Positions 7,108 through 14,302 of a DNA stretch of 23,413 nt are shown here, one piece after another. Under the pieces are notes generated by a model that saw only the letters and a list, made by a program, of their open reading frames with translations, searched no databases and had not been told where the DNA came from. Positions within the stretch are counted from its first letter, which is position 1. Each line of letters begins with the position of its first letter. The position numbers and the translations under genes were made by a program. Source of the DNA: SIG603 sp044432645 (GTDB lineage: Bacteria > Bacillota > Clostridia > Oscillospirales > Acutalibacteraceae); the NCBI GenBank assembly GCA_044432645.1, contig JAWXUM010000037.1, positions 1 through 23,413 on the forward strand, read 5' to 3'.

Positions 7108-7130
7108 TTTTGTTTTTATTATGGTATATT
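7101..7130 (+). promoter_or_regulatory. bioY promoter
   Basis: TTGACA (7101-7106) lies within the right arm of the BirA operator and TATATT (7125-7130) follows after 18 bp. The predicted start near 7137 is upstream of the ATG at 7160. This rules out an in-frame upstream start at 7121, which would lie inside the promoter. Confidence 0.75.
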
Positions 7131-7159
7131 ATTTTCATATTAATGAAATGGAGAATACT

Positions 7160-7711
7160 ATGACTATTCAATTTAAAAATTCTACTCAAAGAACAGTTAT
7201 AATCGGTGTTTGCACTGCCTTAATTATTGTTCTTTCGCAACTTTCAATTCCAATGCCAAACAATGTGCCTATAACCTTTCAAACACTTGCTATAGCCTTA
7301 TGTGGCTATATTTTAGGCTCTAAATTTTCGGCAATTGCGACTTTTTTATATGTTGTAATGGGAGCGATTGGCCTACCTGTTTTCGCTAATTTTTCAGGTG
7401 GTTTTGGCAGTGTAGTCGGCTTTACAGGTGGATTTATATGGGGATTTATTTTCATGGCTTTCATTTGTGGAATTGGTTGTAGGTTTGAAAATAAGTTTAT
7501 TAGCATAGGTTTTGGCGTTTTAGGTCTTTTGGTTTGTGACATTTGTGGCGCTTTCCAATATGCTTTAATAGCTGGCATAAACTTTTTTGCATCTTTTATG
7601 TTAGTTGCTGTTCCTTATTTAATCAAAGATATAATTTGTGTTGTAATAGCTTACACAGTTTCTGTGCTAATTGTTTCTGCACTTAAAAAGTCAAATTTGG
7701 TAAAAACATGA
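7160..7711 (+). CDS. bioY: Biotin transporter BioY (ECF S component)
   Basis: The 183-residue hydrophobic protein has the BioY pattern: 'IPMPNNVPITFQTLAIALCG' near the N-terminus, 'GAIGLPVFANFSGGFGSVVG', 'GGFIWGF' in the middle and about six membrane spans. It is the biotin-binding S component of an energy-coupling-factor importer; the EcfA/T module must be encoded elsewhere or BioY acts alone. The start at 7160 has GGAG (7150-7153) at a 6-nt spacing and follows the promoter. Transcription is predicted to be repressed by BirA when biotin is plentiful. Its stop overlaps the start of the DUF1284 gene (ATGA). Confidence 0.95.
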   Translation: MTIQFKNSTQRTVIIGVCTALIIVLSQLSIPMPNNVPITFQTLAIALCGYILGSKFSAIATFLYVVMGAIGLPVFANFSGGFGSVVGFTGGFIWGFIFMAFICGIGCRFENKFISIGFGVLGLLVCDICGAFQYALIAGINFFASFMLVAVPYLIKDIICVVIAYTVSVLIVSALKKSNLVKT

Positions 7712-8112
7712 TTAAACTAAGACCTCACCACATGTTTTGCACGACTTTGTTTTCTGGACACGGCTATGATGATGACTTCACACAAAACATGAAAGACACG
7801 ATAAAAAGATTTGAAACAGAAAAAATTGTACTAGTACAAGGAAAAGACGATATTTGCAAAAAATGCCCACATATGACCGAAACAGGCTACTGCAAAAACG
7901 GAATGGATAACGTAATTACACGAGATAAAAACAGTTTAACTGTTCTTGATTTTGAAACAGGCGCCACTTTTACAAGGCAAGAACTTTTTGCTAAGCTTGA
8001 AAAAATAACTGAAACTGACTTTAACTGTGTTTGTCACCACTGTAAGTGGGGCACCAGTGGACTTTGTAGTTTTGAACAATTACAAGATTTTGTGCAATTA
8101 ACAAAACGATAA
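7708..8112 (+). CDS. DUF1284 cysteine-rich protein, coupled to bioY
   Basis: The 134-residue protein begins MIKLRPHHMFC and carries eight cysteines: Cys11, Cys50, Cys53 (C-x2-C), Cys62, Cys107, Cys109, Cys112 (C-x-C-x2-C) and Cys120, plus a His pair at 7-8. This matches DUF1284, an uncharacterised family whose conserved cysteines suggest iron-sulfur or metal binding. The ATG overlaps the bioY stop by 4 bp, so translation is coupled and expression should follow biotin supply through BirA. Biotin synthase and related enzymes use iron-sulfur clusters, so a biotin-related accessory role is possible but unproven. Confidence 0.85.
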   Translation: MIKLRPHHMFCTTLFSGHGYDDDFTQNMKDTIKRFETEKIVLVQGKDDICKKCPHMTETGYCKNGMDNVITRDKNSLTVLDFETGATFTRQELFAKLEKITETDFNCVCHHCKWGTSGLCSFEQLQDFVQLTKR

Positions 8113-8122
8113 ACTCCGTAGC

Positions 8123-8142
8123 GTAGGGCTTCCATGCCCTAC
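8123..8142. repeat. Hairpin repeat of the TAGGG/CCCTA group
   Basis: GTAGGGC (8123-8129) and GCCCTAC (8136-8142) form a perfect 7-bp stem with a 6-nt loop, just after the DUF1284 stop. It shares the GTAGGG/CCCTAC termini of the other intergenic hairpins in this window. Confidence 0.6.
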
Positions 8143-8163
8143 AAAATGTTATATGTAACTTTA

Positions 8164-8183
8164 GGAGGGGGTAGAACCCCTCC
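8164..8183. repeat. GC-rich hairpin in the convergent intergenic cluster
   Basis: GGAGGGG (8164-8170) and CCCCTCC (8177-8183) form a 7-bp stem with a 6-nt loop in otherwise AT-rich DNA. It is followed by ACTAC rather than a T-run, so it is not a classical terminator. Membership of the main repeat family is uncertain. Confidence 0.5.
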
Positions 8184-8224
8184 ACTACCATAATTAGGGT
8201 GAAACCAATGTCACGATATTTTAT

Positions 8225-8254
8225 TGTAGGGAACGACGCCCTCGTCGTTGCGTT
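8225..8254 (+). repeat. Hairpin repeat, AACGACG type, copy 1
   Basis: Starting TGTAGGG, the arms AACGACG (8232-8238) and CGTCGTT (8243-8249) enclose CCCT. The 30 bp match the element at 15561-15590 at 29 positions, so the two share recent common origin or are kept identical. Confidence 0.8.
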
Positions 8255-8277
8255 ATTCGTTAATTTTTTCACCCAAA

Positions 8278-8302
8278 CGGACGAGCAAAGCTCGCCCCTA
8301 CA
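8278..8302 (-). repeat. Hairpin repeat, CGAGC type
   Basis: CGAGC (8282-8286), AAA, GCTCG (8290-8294), flanked by GGA and CCCC then TACA. Read on the minus strand it is the family core GTAGGGGCGAGC-ttt-GCTCGTCCG, matching the copy at 15404-15427. Confidence 0.8.
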
Positions 8303-8310
8303 GTTCTCAC

Positions 8311-8337
8311 TAGGGTGCGCATTCGGTGCGTACCCTA
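8311..8337. repeat. Long hairpin TAGGGTGCGC type
   Basis: TAGGGT (8311-8316) pairs with ACCCTA (8332-8337) and the stem continues through GCGC/GTGCG with one G-T pair to a short loop. It ends 4 bp before the stop codon of the convergent GHKL gene, so it may help end both transcripts, although no T-run follows. Confidence 0.6.
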
Positions 8338-8341
8338 TATT

Positions 8342-9637
8342 TTATTTTGGTAACATAATCTTGATTATACCTTTGTTTGAAACGAACTCTTGCCTTATAG
8401 TTCCGTTTAATTTTTCGGTCATTTGAACCAAATTATCCATTCTTGAATTTGAAATCTCGTGTTTTTTTGCAAGTATATTTTTAAATAATTGTTCTAATGT
8501 ATCCACTTCATAGAACTTTTTAGGACTTTGTTTGTTCATTAAAAATACGCTTTCAATAGTAACGTAATTACCAGTAGTTTGAACGCTTAAGTCTATATAT
8601 TTTTCTTCTCTTTTAACTTTTTTTGTTTCTTCGTTAGCAATCGCTAAAACAGTATCAACAAAGGCACAAGTTGTTACAAGGCTTAAATGGTTGTCATCAA
8701 GGTCAACTTTACAGCTTAATTCGATTTTGTTTTTAACAGCTTCGCTAGTTTTAGTTGCGATTACAGCATTTAAATACGGATTTTCGCAGTATGTAGTAAG
8801 CATAGGGTTGCTTTCGTAATACTCTTTGTAGTGATTTGCATATTTTAAAACTTCATCTATATCGCCTAAACTTGCTATTTCAAATATTCTATTCAAACTG
8901 TTTTCCATATTACGATTTAATATTTTATTTGAATTAACATTTACAACCAATGAGTTAAAATTATCAGCCCAAATATTCATAACATAATCGTCGGCAGCTG
9001 AATTGATGTCGTCGATTTTTTCTTTTGTAGTGCCGTAAGTTGTTCTGTAGGAAAAAACAACAACAAGGTAAATAAACAAGCTAGAGAAAAATGTAAGAGA
9101 ATAAGAAGAAATATTCAAAATATCCTCTAAAAGTCCGTTGCACAAACAGCAAGCTAACAATAGAAGCAAACAAAAACCTAACTGACTAAGCGAACATGAA
9201 CTTCTGTAAAAAAAGTGCAAAGGCCCCCAAAAAATAGCAGCTGTTACAAGACAAATAAGGGCATATGCTAGATTTATTACTAAAAGTGGGATAAATCCAC
9301 TTATTTCAAGTGGTGCTACATTTATAATTTCTGGTACAACTAATGATAACATTAAAAAATTGAACTGCAAAACCATAGTTAACAAGATTTTTTGCAGAAT
9401 ATTATTTGAAGCAAAAAATATAGAAGCTACCAGTAAAACTCCTAAATTAACAGCGTTAGCTACAGGTTCGAAAAGTACCGTTTCGCCAAAATTGACCACA
9501 AGCACTGATTTAAGTAACAAAGAAACAACAAAAGCTCCAAAACCTATACAAAGTGTAGGTACAACTTTAAAACGTTCTTCTAAAATAATCAAGAAAATTA
9601 ATGTGTTGCATAAAAACACAAAAGGTAAAACAAACAT
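8342..9637 (-). CDS. Degenerate GHKL (AgrC-like) membrane sensor, probable pseudokinase
   Basis: The start is placed at ATG 9637 behind GGAGG with 5-nt spacing; an in-frame ATG at 9697 lies inside the promoter. The 431-residue protein has about six hydrophobic spans in residues 1-205 and a cytoplasmic domain that follows the AgrC/GHKL layout: 'TYCENPYLNAVIATKTSEAV' (normally Y-C-x-N-x3-N-A-I-L), a broken N-box region near 'FVDTVLAIANEE', and the C-terminal 'LNGTIRQEF' and 'IIKIMLP'. The usual phospho-acceptor motif (HDxxHH) is not present. The glycine box is replaced by 'KKHEISNSRMDNL'. No response regulator is adjacent. It probably cannot signal by phosphorylation in the normal way and may act as a partner or sensor scaffold. 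It could also be a decaying gene, but the frame is intact. Confidence 0.72.
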   Translation of the reverse strand: MFVLPFVFLCNTLIFLIILEERFKVVPTLCIGFGAFVVSLLLKSVLVVNFGETVLFEPVANAVNLGVLLVASIFFASNNILQKILLTMVLQFNFLMLSLVVPEIINVAPLEISGFIPLLVINLAYALICLVTAAIFWGPLHFFYRSSCSLSQLGFCLLLLLACCLCNGLLEDILNISSYSLTFFSSLFIYLVVVFSYRTTYGTTKEKIDDINSAADDYVMNIWADNFNSLVVNVNSNKILNRNMENSLNRIFEIASLGDIDEVLKYANHYKEYYESNPMLTTYCENPYLNAVIATKTSEAVKNKIELSCKVDLDDNHLSLVTTCAFVDTVLAIANEETKKVKREEKYIDLSVQTTGNYVTIESVFLMNKQSPKKFYEVDTLEQLFKNILAKKHEISNSRMDNLVQMTEKLNGTIRQEFVSNKGIIKIMLPK

Positions 9638-9668
9638 ACTTTCCTCCAGACAATTATAATATGTTCCC

Positions 9669-9697
9669 ATTATAACAAATTCTGACAAAAATTTCAA
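9669..9697 (-). promoter_or_regulatory. Promoter of the GHKL-like gene
   Basis: On the minus strand TTGAAA (9692-9697) and TATAAT (9669-9674) are 17 bp apart, 31 bp upstream of the ATG at 9637. The good match shows this solo gene is independently transcribed and supports the chosen start. Confidence 0.78.
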
Positions 9698-9732
9698 ACT
9701 TTATTTTCTGTTTTATATGTTTTTTTCAAAAC

Positions 9733-9756
9733 AAAAAAAGCCGTCACCTAAACGGC
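9733..9756 (-). terminator. Terminator of the cmk-plsC-ispH/S1 operon
   Basis: On the minus strand GCCGT (9752-9756) pairs with ACGGC (9740-9744) around a 7-nt loop, followed directly by seven T (complement of 9733-9739). It lies 34 bp after the stop codon of the ispH-S1 fusion gene. Confidence 0.85.
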
Positions 9757-9789
9757 AACGACTTTTAAAAAACTTATGTAAAGCTTAAA

Positions 9790-11718
9790 TTAAACTTCTT
9801 CAGTTTCATCTGTGTCTTCAAGTAATGCTCTAATTGATAGAGAAATTCTCTTTTTGTCTAAATCAACTTCTGTGATTTTAACATCAACTTCTTGTCCAAC
9901 TTTTAGAACGTCTTGAGGTTTCTCAATGCGTTTGTCAGCAATTTGAGAAATATGAATTAAACCGTCAACACCTGGTAAAATTCTAGCAAAAGCACCAAAA
10001 GTTGTCATGCTAACAATTTTAGCTGGGCAAACTGTTCCAACTGGGTAACTAGCTTTTAAAACTTCCCAAGGGTTGTCTTCAGCTTTTTTGTAACCTAGTG
10101 AAATTCTGCTGTTTTCTTTGTCTAAAGATTTAATATAAACATTTAAAACATCACCAACAGCGATAACTTCGCTTGGGTGTTTAATTCTGTTCCAAGAAAG
10201 TTCTGAAATGTGAACCATTCCGTCAACTCCACCTAAATCTACAAAAGCACCAAAGCTTGTTAAAGATTTAACTGTACCGTCAAAAGTTTGACCTTCTTCT
10301 AGTGTTTCCCAAAGTTTAGCTTGAGCAGCTTTTCTTTCTTCACGAGCAACTACACGGATAGAACCAACTGCACGTCTTCTTTGACGATTAACTTCGATAA
10401 TTTTAAATTGTTTTACTTCGCCTTTTAGCTCTTCTAAAGCGTCGCCACGGTTAGCAGTAGCTTGTGATGCAGGGATAAATACTCTAACACCGTTATAAGC
10501 GATGATAACGCCGCCTTTAACAACTTCTGTAACTTTAGCTTCAAGTATAGCATTGTCGTCAAGAGCAACTTGTAGGTCGTCCCAACCTTTTAATGCATCG
10601 ATACGCTTTTTAGAAAGCATAATTGTGCCTTCTTGGTCGTTAGTTTTCATAATGAGTAGATCAATCTCATCTCCAACTTTAACAACATCTTCTGGTTTTG
10701 CGTTAGGGTCTTGAGAAAGCTCGTTAGCAGGGATAAAGCCCGCTTGTTTTCTTCCAACGTCAACATATACTTCGTTTTGAGCAATGCTAACTACAACGCC
10801 GCGCACCTTTTCATCTGTATTAAAGCTTTTTAAAGATTCCTCTAAAAGCTCCTCAAAATTCATTTCTGGGATTTCATTAATTTCTGTCATGGTAACTAGT
10901 ACCTCCTTTATTATGCTTGCCGGTGTGGAAGCACCAGCAGTTATGCCAATTTTAATTTTTGACTGCAACTTAGGCAGTTGATAGGCTTCTTCAATTAGAT
11001 AAGTGGTCGTATATTTTTTACAAACCTCTGCTAATTTTGCAGTGTTAGAACTTTCTTTTCCACCAACAACAATCATTACATCGTTATTTTGGGCTAACAT
11101 TTCAGCCTCACTTTGTCTTATAACAGTCGCTCTACATATTGTATCAAATATTATTGCATTTGTACATACCTTTTTGATACTTTTCAAACATTTTTCCCAT
11201 AAAGATACATTAAATGTCGTTTGAGCGCACATTAAAACAGATTTTTCGCTAAAATTTTGATTTTTTTCTAAAATTTCTTCAAATTCTTCGAAAGTTTTAA
11301 AGGCAAAAGCCTGAGTTTGGCAGTAACCAATTATTCCCTTAACTTCCGGATGCTCTTTGTCGCCAGCTATTAATATAGTTTTTCCATCTAAAGAATGCTT
11401 TTTTACAAGCTGGTGAATTTTTGTAACAAAAGGACAAGTCGCATCTACAAATTTTATTCCACTTTGTTTTATTTCTTCAAGGTCAGCCTCTGGAATTCCG
11501 TGAGCTCTTATGACTAAAACCTCGTCTTTTTCAGCCTCACTTATACAAGAAATTGTCTTGACACCTTTGCTTTCAAGTTCTTCTACCATTTGCCTGTTAT
11601 GTATTATTGGCCCTAAGGTGCTTACCTTTTCGCCTTGTTCTAAAAGCTTATACACTGTTTTTACTGCACGGTCAACACCAAAACAAAAACCAGCTGAATT
11701 AGCAAGTGTTACGCTCAA
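9790..11718 (-). CDS. ispH: IspH - ribosomal protein S1 fusion (HMBPP reductase plus four S1 domains)
   Basis: Residues 1-283 are IspH, the last enzyme of the MEP isoprenoid pathway, which reduces HMBPP to IPP and DMAPP. The three Fe-S cluster ligands Cys12 ('GFCFGV'), Cys95 ('ATCPFV') and Cys195 ('DTICRAT') are present, as are His40 ('IIHN'), His73 ('RAHG') and 'HPEV' near 123-126. Four S1 RNA-binding domains follow at about 302-372, 388-457, 476-545 and 560-630; the last two are most canonical ('SFGAFVDL', 'TFGAFARI'). The fusion is known from other Clostridia. The start codon is TTG at 11718, with GGAGG (11726-11730) at 7 nt and a TTGA overlap with the plsC stop, so translation is coupled. 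The S1 part may serve as the cell's S1-like mRNA-binding protein. Confidence 0.95.
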   Translation of the reverse strand: MSVTLANSAGFCFGVDRAVKTVYKLLEQGEKVSTLGPIIHNRQMVEELESKGVKTISCISEAEKDEVLVIRAHGIPEADLEEIKQSGIKFVDATCPFVTKIHQLVKKHSLDGKTILIAGDKEHPEVKGIIGYCQTQAFAFKTFEEFEEILEKNQNFSEKSVLMCAQTTFNVSLWEKCLKSIKKVCTNAIIFDTICRATVIRQSEAEMLAQNNDVMIVVGGKESSNTAKLAEVCKKYTTTYLIEEAYQLPKLQSKIKIGITAGASTPASIIKEVLVTMTEINEIPEMNFEELLEESLKSFNTDEKVRGVVVSIAQNEVYVDVGRKQAGFIPANELSQDPNAKPEDVVKVGDEIDLLIMKTNDQEGTIMLSKKRIDALKGWDDLQVALDDNAILEAKVTEVVKGGVIIAYNGVRVFIPASQATANRGDALEELKGEVKQFKIIEVNRQRRRAVGSIRVVAREERKAAQAKLWETLEEGQTFDGTVKSLTSFGAFVDLGGVDGMVHISELSWNRIKHPSEVIAVGDVLNVYIKSLDKENSRISLGYKKAEDNPWEVLKASYPVGTVCPAKIVSMTTFGAFARILPGVDGLIHISQIADKRIEKPQDVLKVGQEVDVKITEVDLDKKRISLSIRALLEDTDETEEV

Positions 11719-12356
11719 GAGTCTACCTCCATCATGTCAATAGCCTCTTGTCTAAGCCTTGCAACTTCACCCATAATAACCTTTGCTCCACGGCGATAAT
11801 GCATACTGCTTTCGTCTGACATGTTTAAATCTTCAAAAGGAATAGGCTTGCCTATGTTTACAACCGTGCCTTTGTGTTTTTGAGGAATTTTTCCGTCTTT
11901 ACCTATTATACTAACAGGCACTACAGTTGCCCTTGTTTTGTAAGCTACTAACGATGCACCTGTTTTAGGTCTTAGAAGTTCGCCATCTTTTGACCTTGTG
12001 CCTTCAAAAAATATACCCACAACTTTTTGGTCACTAAGTATATCATAAGCGTTTTGAAGTGCATCTTCTCCACCTGTACCACGAACTACAGGGAAAGTTC
12101 CAACTTTTCTGATGAAATAGCCTGCAATTTTATTTTTAAAAAGCGAATCTTTTGCCATAAAATGAACTTGCCTTGGACAAGCGCCACCAAGCATCATTGG
12201 GTCTAAAGCTGTTACGTGACTGCTTACAAGAATAACTGCGCCTGTTGTAGGTATGTTTTCTGTTCCTATATACTTAGCTTTATAAACGATTTTACAGTAA
12301 AACGACAACACACTTTTTGCAAAACTGTATATTAACGGAACTTTTTTATTAGGCAT
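11715..12356 (-). CDS. plsC: 1-acyl-sn-glycerol-3-phosphate acyltransferase
   Basis: The 213-residue protein has the acyltransferase block I 'SSHVTALDP' (His-x4-Asp), block II around 'FPVVRGTGGEDALQ' and block III 'FFEGTRSKDGELL', with 'VPVSIIGK' near the end. It acylates lysophosphatidate to phosphatidate at the inner membrane face in phospholipid synthesis. It begins inside the end of cmk (8-bp overlap) and ends inside the ispH start (4-bp overlap), in the cmk-plsC-ispH order common in Clostridia. An AAGGAG site precedes the ATG. Confidence 0.94.
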   Translation of the reverse strand: MPNKKVPLIYSFAKSVLSFYCKIVYKAKYIGTENIPTTGAVILVSSHVTALDPMMLGGACPRQVHFMAKDSLFKNKIAGYFIRKVGTFPVVRGTGGEDALQNAYDILSDQKVVGIFFEGTRSKDGELLRPKTGASLVAYKTRATVVPVSIIGKDGKIPQKHKGTVVNIGKPIPFEDLNMSDESSMHYRRGAKVIMGEVARLRQEAIDMMEVDS

Positions 12357-13017
12357 TGGTTTTCTCCTTTATTATTTTTTCTAAAGTTTCAAGCACTTGC
12401 TCAAAATTAAGCTCAGAAGTGTCGACAATTACACCGTCATCTGCTGGTTTTAAAGGAGCAACTGCACGGTTTTCATCTTGATAATCCCTTTGCTTTACAT
12501 CTGCTAAAACATTTTCAAAAGTATCTTCAATACCTTTTTCTTTTAGGTCTAAAAGTCTTCTATTTGCTCTAATTTCAGCGCTTGCAGTAAGGAAAATTTT
12601 AACCTGTGCGTTTGGTAAAACAACTGTTCCAATATCTCTGCCGTCCATTATCACGTTATACTTTTCAGCCATGTTTATTTGAAGCTCAAACAAAAACGCA
12701 CGAACTGCTGGTATAGCAGAAGAAGTTGAAGCAACCATAGAAACCTGTGGTGTTCTTATTTTAGTTGTTACATCTTCCCCACCTAAAAACATATGCTGTC
12801 CGTCTGGCATGTGTTTCATGGTTACTTTTATATTTTGAAGGCTTTCTTCTACTTTTTCAGTGTCTTTTGGGTCTATATTTTCGTTTAATAAATGCACTGC
12901 GACTGTCCTGTACAAAGCACCTGTGTCAACATATATAAAGCCTATTTTATTGGCTAATTCCTTTGCTATAGTACTTTTACCTGCCCCAGCTGGACCGTCA
13001 ATTGCTACGTTTATCAT
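12349..13017 (-). CDS. cmk: Cytidylate kinase
   Basis: The 222-residue protein starts MINVAIDGPAGAGKSTIAKE with the P-loop at 8-15. It also has 'YVDTGALYRTVA', the CMP-binding 'DGRDIGTVVLPNAQVKIFLT' and the C-terminal 'VAPLKPADDGVIVDTSELNF'. It phosphorylates CMP and dCMP with ATP in pyrimidine salvage. AAGGA lies upstream of the ATG. It overlaps plsC and is separated from the upstream flavoprotein gene by 66 bp that contain one hairpin repeat. Confidence 0.96.
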   Translation of the reverse strand: MINVAIDGPAGAGKSTIAKELANKIGFIYVDTGALYRTVAVHLLNENIDPKDTEKVEESLQNIKVTMKHMPDGQHMFLGGEDVTTKIRTPQVSMVASTSSAIPAVRAFLFELQINMAEKYNVIMDGRDIGTVVLPNAQVKIFLTASAEIRANRRLLDLKEKGIEDTFENVLADVKQRDYQDENRAVAPLKPADDGVIVDTSELNFEQVLETLEKIIKEKTNA

Positions 13018-13047
13018 ATAATCTATCCTTTATAATTTTTAATTCCA

Positions 13048-13072
13048 ACGGACGACCAAAGGTCGCCCCTAC
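13048..13072 (-). repeat. Hairpin repeat, CGACC type, inside a gene run
   Basis: CGACC (13053-13057), AAA, GGTCG (13061-13065), with outer GG and CCCC then TAC. Read on the minus strand it is GTAGGGGCGACC-ttt-GGTCGTCCG. It lies in the short gap between the flavoprotein stop and cmk, so it would be transcribed if the genes are cotranscribed. Confidence 0.8.
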
Positions 13073-13083
13073 AATTATTCATA

Positions 13084-14301
13084 TTACTCGCCCATCGATA
13101 TACCTGCTAAATAGCCTGTAGAAAATGCTATTTGCAAATTAAAACCACCTGTGTAGGCATCAACATCTATAACTTCGCCAGCAAAATAAATGCCTTTTGC
13201 GATTTTTGATTCCATTGTTTTAGGGTTAACTTCTTTTATATTCACCCCGCCAGACGTAATAATCGCCTCGTTTATAGGTCTAAATCCACTTATGTTTATT
13301 TTAAAACTTTTTATATTAGAAATCAAGTTATGCCTTTGCTCTCTTGTAATCGAATGGCATTTTGTGTCACCACTAATTCCTACTCTATTTATCATAACCG
13401 AAATCATTTTACTTGGCAACAATTCTTTTAAATAATTATCAAAATTTCTGTTGCTAGAGCTTTCAAAATCCCTTAAAAGCCTATTATCCAATTGCTGAAC
13501 ACTTAAAGCTGGCTTTAAATCTAAGTTCATGTAATAGTCGCCGTCTTTTCTTATATGGGCGCTTGAGCTTAAAACTATAGGGCCTGACACGCCAAAATGA
13601 GTGAACAGCATTTCGCCAAAATCTTCAAAAACACATTTGTTTTTTAAATATAGCTTGAGCCCACAATTTCTAAGGCTTAGTCCTTGCATGTCGGCACAAT
13701 CTTTGTCGTCAGAAGTAAGTGCAACCAAAGAAGCCCTTGGTTCTTTTACTGTGTGACCCAAAGACTTAGCAAATTTATAGCCATCGCCAGTGCTACCAGT
13801 GGCTTTATACGAAGCTCCACCAGTTGCAATTAAAATATTGTCGGCTTTATACTCTATTTTATTTGAAATAACCGTTTTAACTTCACCGTAAACAATTTTG
13901 TCTACCGTGCTTTTTTGAAATATTACGCCATTTTTCAAAGCCCTGTTTGCTAAAGCATCAGCTATATCATGTGCGTTGTCAGAAACAGGAAAAACACGTC
14001 CTCCTCTTTCTGTTTTAAGTGGAACATTTAATTTTTCAAAAAAATTCATAGTATCATCAGGGGTAAAAGTGTTGATTGCGCTAAACATAAACTTGCCGTT
14101 TCCTGGCACATGCGAAATAAACTCGTCGGCTGTACAGTTGTTGCAAACGTTGCATCTTCCTTTACCAGTAATTCTAATTTTTCTGCCAAGTTTTTCGTTT
14201 CTTTCAAAAACCAGCACTTTTTTGCCGTTTTCCGATGCTACAATGCTAGCCATTAAACCAGCAGCACCTGCGCCAATAACTATGATGTCATATTTTCCCA
14301 A
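13084..14301 (-). CDS. HI0933/BaiN-family FAD-dependent oxidoreductase
   Basis: With the TTG start at 14301 the protein has 405 residues: N-terminal dinucleotide-binding motif 'DIIVIGAGAAGLMAS', then 'NEKLGRKIRITGKGRCNVCN', a middle 'LIATGGASYKATGSTGDGY' and the C-terminal 'GIYFAGEVIDVDAYTGGFNL'. These identify the HI0933/YhiN group of flavoproteins ('aminoacetone oxidase family'), whose substrate is generally unknown. The TTG is chosen because CGAGGAGA (11-18 nt upstream) is a proper ribosome site and the glycine motif then begins near residue 9. An ATG at 14328 lacks a ribosome site and lies inside the preceding gene. The order flavoprotein-cmk-plsC-ispH recurs in Clostridia. Confidence 0.9.
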   Translation of the reverse strand: MGKYDIIVIGAGAAGLMASIVASENGKKVLVFERNEKLGRKIRITGKGRCNVCNNCTADEFISHVPGNGKFMFSAINTFTPDDTMNFFEKLNVPLKTERGGRVFPVSDNAHDIADALANRALKNGVIFQKSTVDKIVYGEVKTVISNKIEYKADNILIATGGASYKATGSTGDGYKFAKSLGHTVKEPRASLVALTSDDKDCADMQGLSLRNCGLKLYLKNKCVFEDFGEMLFTHFGVSGPIVLSSSAHIRKDGDYYMNLDLKPALSVQQLDNRLLRDFESSSNRNFDNYLKELLPSKMISVMINRVGISGDTKCHSITREQRHNLISNIKSFKINISGFRPINEAIITSGGVNIKEVNPKTMESKIAKGIYFAGEVIDVDAYTGGFNLQIAFSTGYLAGISMGE

Positions 14302-14302
14302 A

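Noticed and set aside
8199..8426. Plus-strand open frame in the 8.2-8.4 kb region
   Set aside because: Built from the AACGACG and CGAGC repeats and antisense to the end of the GHKL-like gene; no ribosome site or family resemblance.
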